From Paracoccus versutus (lineage in GTDB: Bacteria > Pseudomonadota > Alphaproteobacteria > Rhodobacterales > Rhodobacteraceae), in assembly GCF_000763885.1 (NCBI RefSeq), contig NZ_JRKO01000018.1, positions 1 through 64,000 on the forward strand: a stretch of 64,000 nucleotides of DNA, in the 5' to 3' direction. Position numbers and translations under genes: made by a program. The notes under the pieces were generated by a model. It had not been told where the DNA came from, searched no databases, and worked only from the letters and a program-made list of their open reading frames with translations. Positions 1 through 7,954 of this stretch are shown here, in pieces (within the stretch, counting starts at the first letter, position 1; each line of letters starts with the position of its first letter).

Positions 1-85
1 GGGTGGAACCATCGGGGCCGCGACTGCCGATTGACCCGCGGCAGCGCCCGGTGAAATGCCTTTTGAAAGGCCCTGTGAAAGGCAA

Positions 86-117
86 GGTGTGGGGCGGCGG
101 AACGCGCGCCCCGCACC
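86..117 (-). terminator. Hairpin downstream of efp
   Basis: A GC-rich inverted repeat lies just past the efp stop: arms GGTG-GGGGCG and CGCCCC-CACC, one mismatch, 10-nt loop. No T-run follows on the minus strand, so it may be a Rho-assisted terminator or an mRNA-stabilising hairpin rather than a classical intrinsic terminator. The first 85 bases of the window contain nothing else I can identify. Confidence 0.35.
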
Positions 118-127
118 GGATCAGGAA

Positions 128-694
128 TCAGCTCTTGGCGCGCTCGACATAGGTCAGGTCGGCGGTGTTGATGACGACCTTGGTGCCCACGCCGATATGC
201 GGCGGCACCATAATGCGCACGCCGTTATGCGCCATCGCCGGCTTGTAGCTGGACGAGGCGGTCTGGCCCTTGACCACCGGCTCGGTCTCGACCACCTCGA
301 CCGTCACCTTCTGCGGCAGCTCGATGGCGATGGCGACGCCGTTATGGACCTGCAGGAAGACGCTGATGCCGTCTTCCAGGAACACCTTGTCGTCGCCGAC
401 CACGTCGGGCGAGACCACGACCTGCTCATAGCTTTCCGGCTCCATGAAGTGGAAGCCCTCGCCGTCCTCGTAGAGGAAATTATAGGCGCGTTCGTCGACA
501 TGGGCGCGCTCGACCTGTTCGGTGGTCTTCCAGCGCTCCGAGACCTTGTTGCCGTCCGAGATGCGGCGCAGCTCGACCTGGGTCGTTGGCGTGCCCTTGC
601 CGGGGTGGAAGTTGGTCGCGGTCAGGACGACATGGAGCTTGCCGTCGATCTCGACGACATTGCCTTTGCGAAGGCTGGAGGCGATGACTTTCAA
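128..694 (-). CDS. efp: Elongation factor P
   Basis: 188-residue EF-P, the usual length. EF-P binds between the P and E sites of the ribosome and relieves stalling at polyproline stretches. The N-terminal KOW-like domain carries the loop NFHPGKGTP with Lys33, the position that is beta-lysylated in the gammaproteobacterial protein; two OB-like domains follow (about residues 65-188). The start ATG at 694 gives the conserved [14 protein letters not shown]-terminus. The divergent neighbour is the EF-P lysine ligase epmA, so target and modifying enzyme share one intergenic region. Lys33 together with EpmA suggests this factor is lysylated and not rhamnosylated; that is inference from family knowledge. 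Confidence 0.97.
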   Translation of the reverse strand: MKVIASSLRKGNVVEIDGKLHVVLTATNFHPGKGTPTTQVELRRISDGNKVSERWKTTEQVERAHVDERAYNFLYEDGEGFHFMEPESYEQVVVSPDVVGDDKVFLEDGISVFLQVHNGVAIAIELPQKVTVEVVETEPVVKGQTASSSYKPAMAHNGVRIMVPPHIGVGTKVVINTADLTYVERAKS

Positions 695-826
695 GGCGGT
701 TCCCTTGCCTGCTTTTCAAATTCCGGGATGCCGGATACCAAGTCCGGCAGATGACATCCCATAGCGTTTTTCCCAGCTTTGCGCCAGCCGCAAGCGGAAA
801 ACGACACAGATGCAAGAGGTGCGCGC

Positions 827-1876
827 ATGAAACCCGCCGACGAAAGCCCCTGGTGGGACCAGGGCCGCCATGCCGGGCGCCGGCCGCTGCTGCTGGCGCG
901 AAACCGCATCCAGGCCGCGATCCGCGACTGGCTGGGCGCGCAGGATTTCGTCGAGGTCGATCCGCTGGCCCTGGCCGTCAGTCCCGGCAACGAGGCGCAT
1001 CTGCATGCCTTCGCCACCGACCAGATCGGCAACGACGGCGTGCCGCGGCGGATGTATCTGCATACCAGCCCGGAATTCGCGATGAAAAAGCTTCTGGCAG
1101 CGGGCGAGGCGCGCATCTTCGCCTTCAGCCATGTCTGGCGCAACCGCGAGTGCGGGCCGCTGCACAGCCCCGAGTTCTGCATGCTGGAATGGTATCGCGC
1201 GGGCGAGGATTATCGCGTGCTTTTCGACGATTGCGCGCAATACCTGCGCCATGCCGCCGAGGTCGCGGGCGCCGAGATGCTGCGCTTTCGCGGCGCCGAA
1301 TGCGATCCCTATGCCACGCCCGAGGTGATGACCGTGGCGCAGGCCTTCCGCGAATTTGCCGGCATCGACCTGCTGGCGACCTGCGACGGGGCCGAGACAG
1401 ACGTGGCCGCCCTGCGCGCCCAGGCCGAGGTGCAGGGGGTGCGCCTGGCCGCGGACGACGGCTGGTCCGACATCCTGTCGCGCGTGCTGGTGCAACGGGT
1501 CGAGCCGCATCTGGGCCATGGCCGCCCGCTGATCCTCGACCGCTACCCGGCGGCCGAGGCGGCGCTGGCGCGGCCTGCCGCGGACGAGCCGCGCGAGGCC
1601 GAGCGGTTCGAGCTTTACGCCTGCGGCGTCGAGCTGGCCAACGGCTTCGGCGAGTTGACCGACCCCGCCGAACAGCGCCGCCGCTTCCAGCTGGAGATGG
1701 CGGAGAAGGTCCGCATCTATGGCGAGCGTTACCCGCTGGACGAGGATTTCCTGGCCGCGCTGGCCTTCATGCCGCCGGCCGCGGGCTGCGCGCTGGGGTT
1801 CGACCGGCTGGTGATGCTGGCCACCGGCGCGCCGCGGATCGACGAGGTGATCTGGACCCCGCTGCAAGCCGAATAA
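827..1876 (+). CDS. epmA: EF-P--(R)-beta-lysine ligase (PoxA/GenX family)
   Basis: 349 residues resembling only the catalytic core of class II lysyl-tRNA synthetase, without the anticodon-binding OB domain, which is typical of EpmA. Motif 2 is visible in FSHVWRNRE followed by HSPEFCMLEWYR, and motif 3 in GCALGFDRLVMLATG near the C-terminus. The enzyme adenylates (R)-beta-lysine and attaches it to the conserved EF-P lysine. I chose ATG 827; an in-frame ATG at 779 would add 16 residues without a clear ribosome site. It is divergent from efp. The partner aminomutase EpmB is not in the window and would have to lie elsewhere. Confidence 0.93.
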   Translation: MKPADESPWWDQGRHAGRRPLLLARNRIQAAIRDWLGAQDFVEVDPLALAVSPGNEAHLHAFATDQIGNDGVPRRMYLHTSPEFAMKKLLAAGEARIFAFSHVWRNRECGPLHSPEFCMLEWYRAGEDYRVLFDDCAQYLRHAAEVAGAEMLRFRGAECDPYATPEVMTVAQAFREFAGIDLLATCDGAETDVAALRAQAEVQGVRLAADDGWSDILSRVLVQRVEPHLGHGRPLILDRYPAAEAALARPAADEPREAERFELYACGVELANGFGELTDPAEQRRRFQLEMAEKVRIYGERYPLDEDFLAALAFMPPAAGCALGFDRLVMLATGAPRIDEVIWTPLQAE

Positions 1877-1905
1877 GGCCCTGGTGCCGCCCGAGCCTGC
1901 CGAAA

Positions 1906-1930
1906 GGCGGCCTCTTGCCGCCGCGGGTTT
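1906..1930 (+). terminator. Possible intrinsic terminator after epmA
   Basis: GGCGGC-CTCTT-GCCGCC forms a 6-bp GC stem about 30 bp after the epmA stop and is followed by GCGGGTTTTCC, a short T-run. The position fits the end of epmA before the lytic transglycosylase gene. The T-run is short and interrupted. Confidence 0.45.
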
Positions 1931-1995
1931 TCCGGCTTTCGGCGCAGGAAAACGGACGCTAGGCTAGGACAAAAGGCTCGACCAAGGGGACAGGA

Positions 1996-3270
1996 ATGCG
2001 GCTTTCATTGCGACTTTCGGCAACGCTCACGGCCATGGCTCTGCTGCTTGGCGGCTGCGCCGGCCAATATCCCGGCGCGGGCGTTCCCCAGCAAAGCCAG
2101 GAGATCAAATGGGGCCGCTACCAGAGCCCGCCGGCCGAAAAGGTCGCCGGGCTGCGCAACTGGGTCGAAGGCTTCAAGGCCAGCGCCCGCGGCCAGGGCA
2201 TCAGCGACAGCACGCTGGAGTTCGCCTTCCGCGACGTGACCTACAACCCCGAGGCGCTGCGCCGTTCGCAGAACCAGGCCGAGTTCAAGAAATCCCTGTG
2301 GGAATACCTGGAGAACGCGGTTTCGGAAAAGCGCCAGACCAACGGCCGGGCGGCGCTGGCGCAATATGGCGGCGTGCTGAGCCGGATCGAGGCGACCTAT
2401 GGCGTCGACAAGGAGGTCGTCGCGGCGGTCTGGGGCATGGAATCGACCTATGGCGAGCGGCGCGGCGACCTGCCCCTGATCGAAAGCCTGGCCACCCTGG
2501 GCTATGAGGGCTATCGCGGCGCCTTCTTCCGCAGCCAGCTGATGGCGGCGCTGAAGATCCTGCAATCGGGCGACATCGACCCCGGCCACATGACCGGCAG
2601 CTGGGCCGGCGCCATGGGCCACACCCAGTTCATCCCGACCACCTATCTCAGCTTCGCGGTCGATTTCACCGGCGACGGCCGGCGCGACATCTGGTCGAAC
2701 GACCCGTCCGACGCGCTGGCCTCGGCCGCGAACTACCTGGCGAAATCGGGCTGGCAGCGCGGCCTGCCGGCGGCGGTCGAGGTCACTCTGCCGCCCGGCT
2801 TCAACACCGCGCTGGCCGGCAAGGGCAAGCGGCGCAGCGTCGCGGAATGGCAGTCTCTGGGCGTGCGCCAGGCCAACCAGCGGCCGCTGCCGCCCGCAGG
2901 CACCTCGACCGAGCTGATCGTTCCCGGCGGTGCCTCGGGCGCGGCCTTCCTGATCACCCGCAACTTCCACGCCATCCTGCGCTACAACAATGCCGACAGC
3001 TATGCGCTGGCGGTGTCGCATCTGGCGGACCGGCTCAAGGGCTATCCGGGGTTGGCCAATCCCTGGCCGGCCGACCATCCCGGCCTGCGCATCGAGCAGC
3101 GCAAGGAGATGCAGCGCCTGCTGACGGCCCGCGGCTTCGACACGCAGGGGGTGGACGGCAACGTCGGCTCGAACACGACCAGCGCCATCCGGGCCTATCA
3201 GGCCTCGCGCGGGCTGCCGGTGACGGGCGAGCCCTCGGCCGCATTGCTCGAGCAGTTGCGCCGCGGCTGA
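1996..3270 (+). CDS. MltB-type lytic murein transglycosylase lipoprotein with peptidoglycan-binding domain
   Basis: 424 residues. The N-terminus is a lipoprotein signal ending in LLLGGC, with Cys21 as the predicted lipidated residue, which places the mature protein on the outer membrane facing the periplasm. The transglycosylase domain (about 45-340) has the catalytic context VWGMESTYGERRG, with Glu149 as the likely acid/base, and the AMGHTQFIPTTY segment of the family. Residues about 363-424 form a PG_binding_1 domain. It cleaves MurNAc-GlcNAc bonds to give 1,6-anhydro ends. A GGGGACAGG ribosome site supports ATG 1996. No partner gene is adjacent; the next feature is a 437-bp gap. Confidence 0.93.
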   Translation: MRLSLRLSATLTAMALLLGGCAGQYPGAGVPQQSQEIKWGRYQSPPAEKVAGLRNWVEGFKASARGQGISDSTLEFAFRDVTYNPEALRRSQNQAEFKKSLWEYLENAVSEKRQTNGRAALAQYGGVLSRIEATYGVDKEVVAAVWGMESTYGERRGDLPLIESLATLGYEGYRGAFFRSQLMAALKILQSGDIDPGHMTGSWAGAMGHTQFIPTTYLSFAVDFTGDGRRDIWSNDPSDALASAANYLAKSGWQRGLPAAVEVTLPPGFNTALAGKGKRRSVAEWQSLGVRQANQRPLPPAGTSTELIVPGGASGAAFLITRNFHAILRYNNADSYALAVSHLADRLKGYPGLANPWPADHPGLRIEQRKEMQRLLTARGFDTQGVDGNVGSNTTSAIRAYQASRGLPVTGEPSAALLEQLRRG

Positions 3271-3707
3271 CGAATGCCGGAAACGGCCGGGCCGGCGCCA
3301 CCCTGCGCCTGCCCGGATCGGTTCCCGCTTGCCGCCGGGCCGCTAGGAAAGCGGTCGGTCCCCCTGTTTGCAGTTCCCTGCCGGGACTTTCCCCTCCGCC
3401 GGCGTGGTCCCGAGGTCGGGGTCTGCGATGTCAGGTTGGGGGGCGGCGCCAGCCTCGTGCGGCCTCGGGGCCAGCGTCGGATCGCCGAGTTTATCGGCCG
3501 TCCCGATTACCTTGCATGACTCGCTGCACGGCCGTTCAGGACGGCTTCTGCTGGTGTCACGCGGCCTTGTTGGGTCTATCCGCCCTCTTCCGCGTCCTGC
3601 AGATCTTCGTGTCAAACGACAGCAGATGAGGGGCTTTGTGTCACTCTTGCGCCACGAAAGCGCCAAGAAACGCCTTGAAATTATCGCTATTCTTTCAAGA
3701 AGTTAAA
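3271..3707. other. 437-bp intergenic region without a recognisable gene
   Basis: Between the lytic transglycosylase and tRNA-Phe. Short open frames on both strands overlap each other, lack ribosome sites and resemble no family I know. Base composition drops toward the tRNA end. I see no intrinsic terminator with a T-run and no clear repeat. A small RNA cannot be excluded. Confidence 0.5.
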
Positions 3708-3783
3708 TGGTGCCCGGAGGCGGATTCGAACCACCGACACGCGGATTTTCAATCCGCTGCTCTACCAACTGAGCTATCCGGGC
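3708..3783 (-). tRNA. tRNA-Phe(GAA)
   Basis: 76-nt cloverleaf on the minus strand including an encoded CCA. Acceptor GCCCGGA pairs with TCCGGGC; the D arm contains AGCTCAGTTGGTAGAGC; the anticodon loop is TGAAAAT with anticodon GAA; the T arm contains GGTTCGAATCC. It sits directly downstream of the infA-maf-rng-yacG operon on the same strand. Confidence 0.97.
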
Positions 3784-3859
3784 GCCGAGCGTCTTGCTTC
3801 GGACTGGCGCGTTGTTATGGCAGGGCCGCTCCGCTGTCCAGAGCCAAAAAACAAAATTT

Positions 3860-4009
3860 TCACTCTTCCCTGTCATTATCCGGCACCCGCTCGCCGGGAA
3901 TGCGGTAGTCGCCACGCAGCCAATGCGCCAGGTCCACATCCGCGCAACGGCGCGAGCAGAAGGGGCGATAACGCTCGGCGGCGGGCTTGCCGCAGATCGG
4001 GCATTTCAT
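3860..4009 (-). CDS. yacG: YacG-type zinc-binding protein (DNA gyrase inhibitor family)
   Basis: 49 residues. The four-cysteine zinc motif CPIC...FCSRRCADVDLAHWL is diagnostic of YacG, whose E. coli member binds gyrase GyrB. Start ATG 4009 overlaps the stop of the upstream RNase gene as ATGA, so it is translationally coupled. Length is slightly shorter than the roughly 65-residue enteric protein, with a D/E-rich tail. It is the last gene of the infA-maf-rng-yacG operon. Because the upstream RNase lacks the usual Zn-link cysteines, the CPIC motif at the very start of this overlapping gene is notable. Confidence 0.9.
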   Translation of the reverse strand: MKCPICGKPAAERYRPFCSRRCADVDLAHWLRGDYRIPGERVPDNDREE

Positions 4010-5067
4010 GCCATGTCCTCCGGCCGGGCAAGGCGCGCCAGCGGCACGCGGTCGCGCTTGCGGCTGATCTCGTAAAGCCCCATCGCGGTCCAGCCGATCA
4101 GCACCGTCTCGGCCGGGTCGGGGCGGAAGGCGGCGCGCAGCACCTGATCCAGCGTGCCGCGGTCGCGCTTGGGCATGGGCGCGAAATCCACCACGATCTG
4201 GCCGCCAAGACCGCGCAGCCGCAATTGCCGCGACAGGTCGCGCGCCAGGGCAATATTCGCCTTGAGCCCCGCCGCCGGCGAATGGTCGCTGCCGGTGTTG
4301 ACGTCGATGGCGACCAGCGCGCGCAGCGCCTCGATCTCGGCCCAGGCGCCGCCGCCCAGGTCCAGCCGCGGGTGCAGCAGTTGCAGCGCCGCCGCCTCGG
4401 CCCCGGTCGCCGCGAAGGCATCGGGCCCGTCCTCGACGGCGTCGGGCGCCGGGTCGGCCCAATCCTGCCAAGCCTGTTCGGCGGGCTCGGGCGCGTCGAG
4501 CAGCAGCTCGGGTGCCCCTTCGCAATCGGCCGTGACGGCTTGCGCCAGCTCAAGCAGCTGCCCAAGCTCGGCCGCGATCTCGTCCTCCTGGGCCGTGGCC
4601 GCGACGGAGCGAAAGACGATGCCGGGCGCATCCTCATGGCCGTCCAGGGCGGACGAGCCAAGGCGCACCAGCCCCTCGCGCAGCGCGGCGTCGCGAATCC
4701 GGCGCGAGACGTTCACGCCCGGCGCGCCGGGCGTCACGATGACGTGCCGGCCGCGGAAATTCAGCCGGGCCGAGACCGGGACCGCCTTGCCGTCCTCGGC
4801 GCAGCCGCTGACCTGGACCAGCAGCGACTGGCCCTCGCGCAGCCCCGAGCGGTCGCGCAGGAAGCCGCGGGCGCCGTTCGGCAGGCGCAGGAAGACGCCG
4901 CCCTGGCCTTTGACCAGCCGGTCCACCCTGGCGCGGCAGATCGCGCCGGGGGCAAGCGGGGTCGCGCCCGCCGGATCGACGATCAGATCCTCCAGCCGGC
5001 CGTCCTGCATCAGCGCCGCCGCATCGCGGCCGAAGATCCGTCCCAGGACGATCTGGCGTCCCTTCAT
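4006..5067 (-). CDS. rng: Ribonuclease E/G family protein, short form without Zn-link
   Basis: 353 residues, much shorter than the roughly 490-residue RNase G. The N-terminal third carries an S1-like RNA-binding segment with the [12 protein letters not shown] loop. The DNase I-like catalytic region retains both metal-binding motifs, AIDVNTG and IVVDFAPM. The protein ends at [11 protein letters not shown] plus 16 residues, so the CPxCxG Zn-link that normally follows and joins RNase E/G dimers is absent. The start MKGRQIVLG at 5067 overlaps the maf stop as ATGA, and the stop overlaps yacG likewise. Expected role is 5'-monophosphate-sensitive endoribonuclease in rRNA or mRNA maturation; oligomeric state is uncertain. 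Confidence 0.9.
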   Translation of the reverse strand: MKGRQIVLGRIFGRDAAALMQDGRLEDLIVDPAGATPLAPGAICRARVDRLVKGQGGVFLRLPNGARGFLRDRSGLREGQSLLVQVSGCAEDGKAVPVSARLNFRGRHVIVTPGAPGVNVSRRIRDAALREGLVRLGSSALDGHEDAPGIVFRSVAATAQEDEIAAELGQLLELAQAVTADCEGAPELLLDAPEPAEQAWQDWADPAPDAVEDGPDAFAATGAEAAALQLLHPRLDLGGGAWAEIEALRALVAIDVNTGSDHSPAAGLKANIALARDLSRQLRLRGLGGQIVVDFAPMPKRDRGTLDQVLRAAFRPDPAETVLIGWTAMGLYEISRKRDRVPLARLARPEDMA

Positions 5068-5696
5068 GTCGTTTTTCCTTGGATTCCGATGGCGGCCAGA
5101 AGGGCCGCGGTTTCGGCCAGCGGCAGCCCGACGACGCCGCTGTAGGAGCCCTGCATCCAGATGGCAAAGGCCGAGGCATGGCCCTGGATGGCATAGGCGC
5201 CGGCCTTGCCCAGCCATTCGCCGGTGGCGAGATAGGCTTCGATCTGCGTGGCGGTAAGGGGGCGGAAGCGGATCGCGGTGTCCACCAGCCGTTCGCGCAG
5301 CCGGCCGCCATGGGCCAGCGCGACCGAGGTCAGCACCCGGTGCCGGCGACCCGAGAGCAGCTGCAGGAAGCGCCGCGCCTCGGCGGCATCGGCGGGCTTG
5401 CCCAGGATCCGGCGCCCCGCCACGACGGCGGTGTCGGCGCAAAGGACGGCGTCCTCGGCCCGGCCGGCAAGCGCCGCGGCCTTTTCGCGCGCCATGCGCC
5501 GGACATAGTCGCGCGGGTTTTCGCCGCGATGCGGGGATTCGTCGATTTCCGCCGGCAGGATCCTGTCCGGCACGATGCCGATCTGGGCCAGCAGTTCCAG
5601 CCGGCGCGGACTGGCCGAGCCGAGGATCAGCGCCGGCGCGGCGGCGCTTTGCGGCGGGGACTGGGCAGCGCCCCGCAGGTCTTGCGGCGCCGTCAT
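5064..5696 (-). CDS. maf: Maf family nucleoside triphosphate pyrophosphatase
   Basis: 210 residues. Family motifs are [13 protein letters not shown] at the phosphate loop and [19 protein letters not shown] around the catalytic Asp; the conserved ESPHRGENP segment is also present. Maf/YhdE/YceF proteins hydrolyse dTTP/UTP or modified m7GTP to monophosphates and are linked to septum inhibition. The N-terminus has about 20 extra Ala/Pro/Gln-rich residues before the first strand, so a later start is conceivable. It is coupled to the downstream RNase gene by an ATGA overlap and preceded by infA with a 26-bp gap. Confidence 0.93.
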   Translation of the reverse strand: MTAPQDLRGAAQSPPQSAAAPALILGSASPRRLELLAQIGIVPDRILPAEIDESPHRGENPRDYVRRMAREKAAALAGRAEDAVLCADTAVVAGRRILGKPADAAEARRFLQLLSGRRHRVLTSVALAHGGRLRERLVDTAIRFRPLTATQIEAYLATGEWLGKAGAYAIQGHASAFAIWMQGSYSGVVGLPLAETAALLAAIGIQGKTT

Positions 5697-5722
5697 CCTA
5701 GGCTCCCGGACGGTCGGCGGGC

Positions 5723-5941
5723 TTACTTGAAGCGGTAATTGATCCGCCCCTTGGTCAGGTCGTAGGTGTTCATTTCCACCTGGACCTTGTCGCCGGCGAG
5801 GACGCGGATGCGGTTCTTGCGCATCTTTCCTGCCATATGCGCGATGATCTCATGGCCGTTCTCTAGCTCGACCCGGAATGTCGCGTTGGGCAGGAGTTCC
5901 TTCACGACACCGGGAAATTCGAGCATTTCTTCCTTGGCCAT
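5723..5941 (-). CDS. infA: Translation initiation factor IF-1
   Basis: 72 residues, the exact family length, forming one S1-type OB fold. Conserved stretches are [33 protein letters not shown] and [12 protein letters not shown]-1 occupies the ribosomal A site during initiation. A strong AGGAGAG ribosome site lies just upstream of ATG 5941. It is the first gene of the infA-maf-rng-yacG operon; the promoter must lie in the repeat-containing region above 5941. Confidence 0.98.
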   Translation of the reverse strand: MAKEEMLEFPGVVKELLPNATFRVELENGHEIIAHMAGKMRKNRIRVLAGDKVQVEMNTYDLTKGRINYRFK

Positions 5942-6125
5942 GTTCTCTCCTGTAGGATGACCCGCGCCTTGGGCGGGCGCAAGCTACATGCGTCCAGACG
6001 GGCGGTTTTTCAAGGGGAATCTGGACCTGGGCGGGCTTTCCTGGGCCGGATGGCCTGTCAGCGTGGCTATTTCGCAGAAAAGTTGCGCGATTGCGGCTAT
6101 AGGGGCGAGGCTGCGCCGGATGGGT

Positions 6126-6832
6126 TGGCCGGCCTTGACCATGGCCGACATCTGCTTGGCGGTGCGAAGGAGGATCGGGTGGCCAGGATCCGTGAGCGGT
6201 AGTCGGCCGGGGCTGCGCGCCAGGGTTATCCCCCTGAGCAACAGCGGCTCCGGCTCGGCAGCGCGGAATGCGCCGGGCGGCCAAGATCCGCCAGCGGCCA
6301 TGGGGCAGGGCTGTGCGACGACAGGTCATCCAGGCTTGACCATGGTGGGCAGCGGCTGGGCGGTGCGGGGGTATCATGTGGTCAAGATCTGCGAGTGGCA
6401 ACCTGTCGGGGTCGTGCGCCAGGATCATCTCCCTGACCAATGGCGGTTCTGGCTCGGGGGTGTGGAATGCGCCGGATGGCCAAGATCCCTGAACGGCAAT
6501 TGAGCAGGGTTATGTGTCGGTGGTTCATCCGGTGCTGACCATGGGCGGCAGCGGCTCGGCAGCGCAGGGGCGTCGAGGAGCAAGATTCGCGAGCGGTAGT
6601 CGGGCGGAACTGCGCGCCAGGATTATCCCCCTGAGCAACGGCGGCTCCGGCTCGGCAGCGCGGAATGCGCCGGGCGGCCAAGATCCGCGAGCGGCCATGG
6701 GGCAGGGCTGTGCGACGACAGGTCATCCGGCCTTGACCATCGGTGGTTCTGGCTCGGCGGGGCGGAAGGCATCGGGGTGGTCGAGATCCGCGAGCGGCAA
6801 TTCGGCCTGGTCGGCGGGCGTCATCCCCTCGG
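6126..6832 (-). repeat. Array of degenerate copies of the SPOA-gene 3' end
   Basis: Seven imperfect units of about 100 bp start near 6136, 6234, 6338, 6433, 6536, 6632 and 6733. They alternate between two subtypes, giving a basic period of about 198-200 bp. The unit at 6733-6832 is the coding 3' end of the SPOA-domain gene. Its stop triplet (plus-strand TCA at 6723) is echoed at 6525 and 6326, spacings of 198 and 199 bp. The 6234 and 6632 units differ at only a few positions, so a 398-bp block seems to have been duplicated more recently. This array fills the 781-bp gap between infA and the SPOA gene and holds no other recognisable gene. Confidence 0.85.
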
Positions 6833-7895
6833 GCGGCGGTCCGAAGCCTTCCGCCCGCCAGCCGTCCTGCGCGGGCGAAGGGGTGGCGGGCGCCGCGTCC
6901 TGGCTGATGTCGCGCAGGCGGATGGCGTGGAACCCGTCCTTTTCGCCCAGCCGTCCGCGGGCCAGCAGCTGGCCGCGCGCGGTTTCCACCCTGGCTTCGT
7001 CCAGCACGTTCTGCGGCAGGGGCAACAGCGATCCCGGCGTCAGGCTGCGCAGTTGGTGCAGGCTCAGACTGCGGCGGCAGAGAATGCCGGCCAGCCGCAC
7101 CGGCGCCTGCTGCACCGGCCCGGTCAGCGTTGCCGGCACGGGCGGGGTCCCGGCCGGGGCGGGCAGTTGCGCCTGGTTCCCGGCGCCGGGCGAAGGCGGA
7201 TCGGCAAGCGTCCCCGGCTCGACCGGCAGGGCGATCATCAGCCGGCCGTCGCGCTGCCCGCCGCTGCCCAGGCGGAGGCGGAAGTCCAGCCGCGCCATCT
7301 CGCCCTCTTCCAGCATCAGCAACAGCGGGCGGGGATCGTCCAGATAGGTCGCATAGCGGAAGGCGCCGAAATCCGGGCAGCCCGGCTGCGCCGCGCATTC
7401 CCGGCCCAGTTCGGCCAGCAGCACGTTCACGAAATCGGCCGAGATCGCGGCATCCGTTCGCGTCGGCTTGCGCGGCGGGGCGGGGCGCGAGGTCACGCGG
7501 CCGATCGCCTGCATCTCGATCAGCGCGGCCAGCAGGTCGGGGCAGACTGCGACCACGCCAAGCGCGTCGCGCCGCCCCCCGATCACGGCCAGCAAGGCGC
7601 GCTCGGGCAGGAGTTCGGGCAGTTCGGCCGGCACCATGCCCGAGCGTTCCACCTTTTCGACAAAGACCGGCAGGCGCAGCTGCTTCTCGGCCGCGCGGGC
7701 CAGGGCGGTGGCGGCGGCACGCTCCAGCCGGAATTCGGCGACCTGCCGGGCCGAGGGGCCGGCCGCCGCGCGGGCCCGGTCGCGTTCGGCGATCAGGCGG
7801 CGCAGCACCTGGCCGGGGGCCGGGGCGGCGGACCCGTCCCGATCCGCCCCGGCCTGTCCGGGGTCGTCCGACTGTTGCCTTGCTACGCTTTCCAT
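6723..7895 (-). CDS. FliM/SPOA-domain protein with Pro-rich C-terminal tail
   Basis: 390 residues from ATG 7895. A helical N-terminal region (about 15-75) is rich in Arg/Ala; a FliM middle-domain-like part follows; residues about 265-335 resemble a FliM/FliN C-terminal SPOA domain (VRLAGILCRRSLSLHQLRSL then DGFHAIRLRDI). SPOA modules form switch-complex C-rings in flagella and type III secretion sorting platforms. The last roughly 55 residues are a low-complexity tail that belongs to the repeat array downstream. No other flagellar gene is in the window and Paracoccus is generally described as non-motile, so a flagellar role is doubtful. It lies 59 bp after the hybrid kinase gene on the same strand. 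Confidence 0.72.
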   Translation of the reverse strand: MESVARQQSDDPGQAGADRDGSAAPAPGQVLRRLIAERDRARAAAGPSARQVAEFRLERAAATALARAAEKQLRLPVFVEKVERSGMVPAELPELLPERALLAVIGGRRDALGVVAVCPDLLAALIEMQAIGRVTSRPAPPRKPTRTDAAISADFVNVLLAELGRECAAQPGCPDFGAFRYATYLDDPRPLLLMLEEGEMARLDFRLRLGSGGQRDGRLMIALPVEPGTLADPPSPGAGNQAQLPAPAGTPPVPATLTGPVQQAPVRLAGILCRRSLSLHQLRSLTPGSLLPLPQNVLDEARVETARGQLLARGRLGEKDGFHAIRLRDISQDAAPATPSPAQDGWRAEGFGPPPEGMTPADQAELPLADLDHPDAFRPAEPEPPMVKAG

Positions 7896-7954
7896 TGCGG
7901 CCCGAATCGATGCTGCCTTTGGCGCAAGATGGCACGGACTGGTTGCCGAAAGGT

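Noticed and set aside
6126-6832. Possible CRISPR array
   Set aside because: Units are about 100/200 bp, degenerate and contiguous, without short identical repeats separated by unique spacers, and there are no cas genes.
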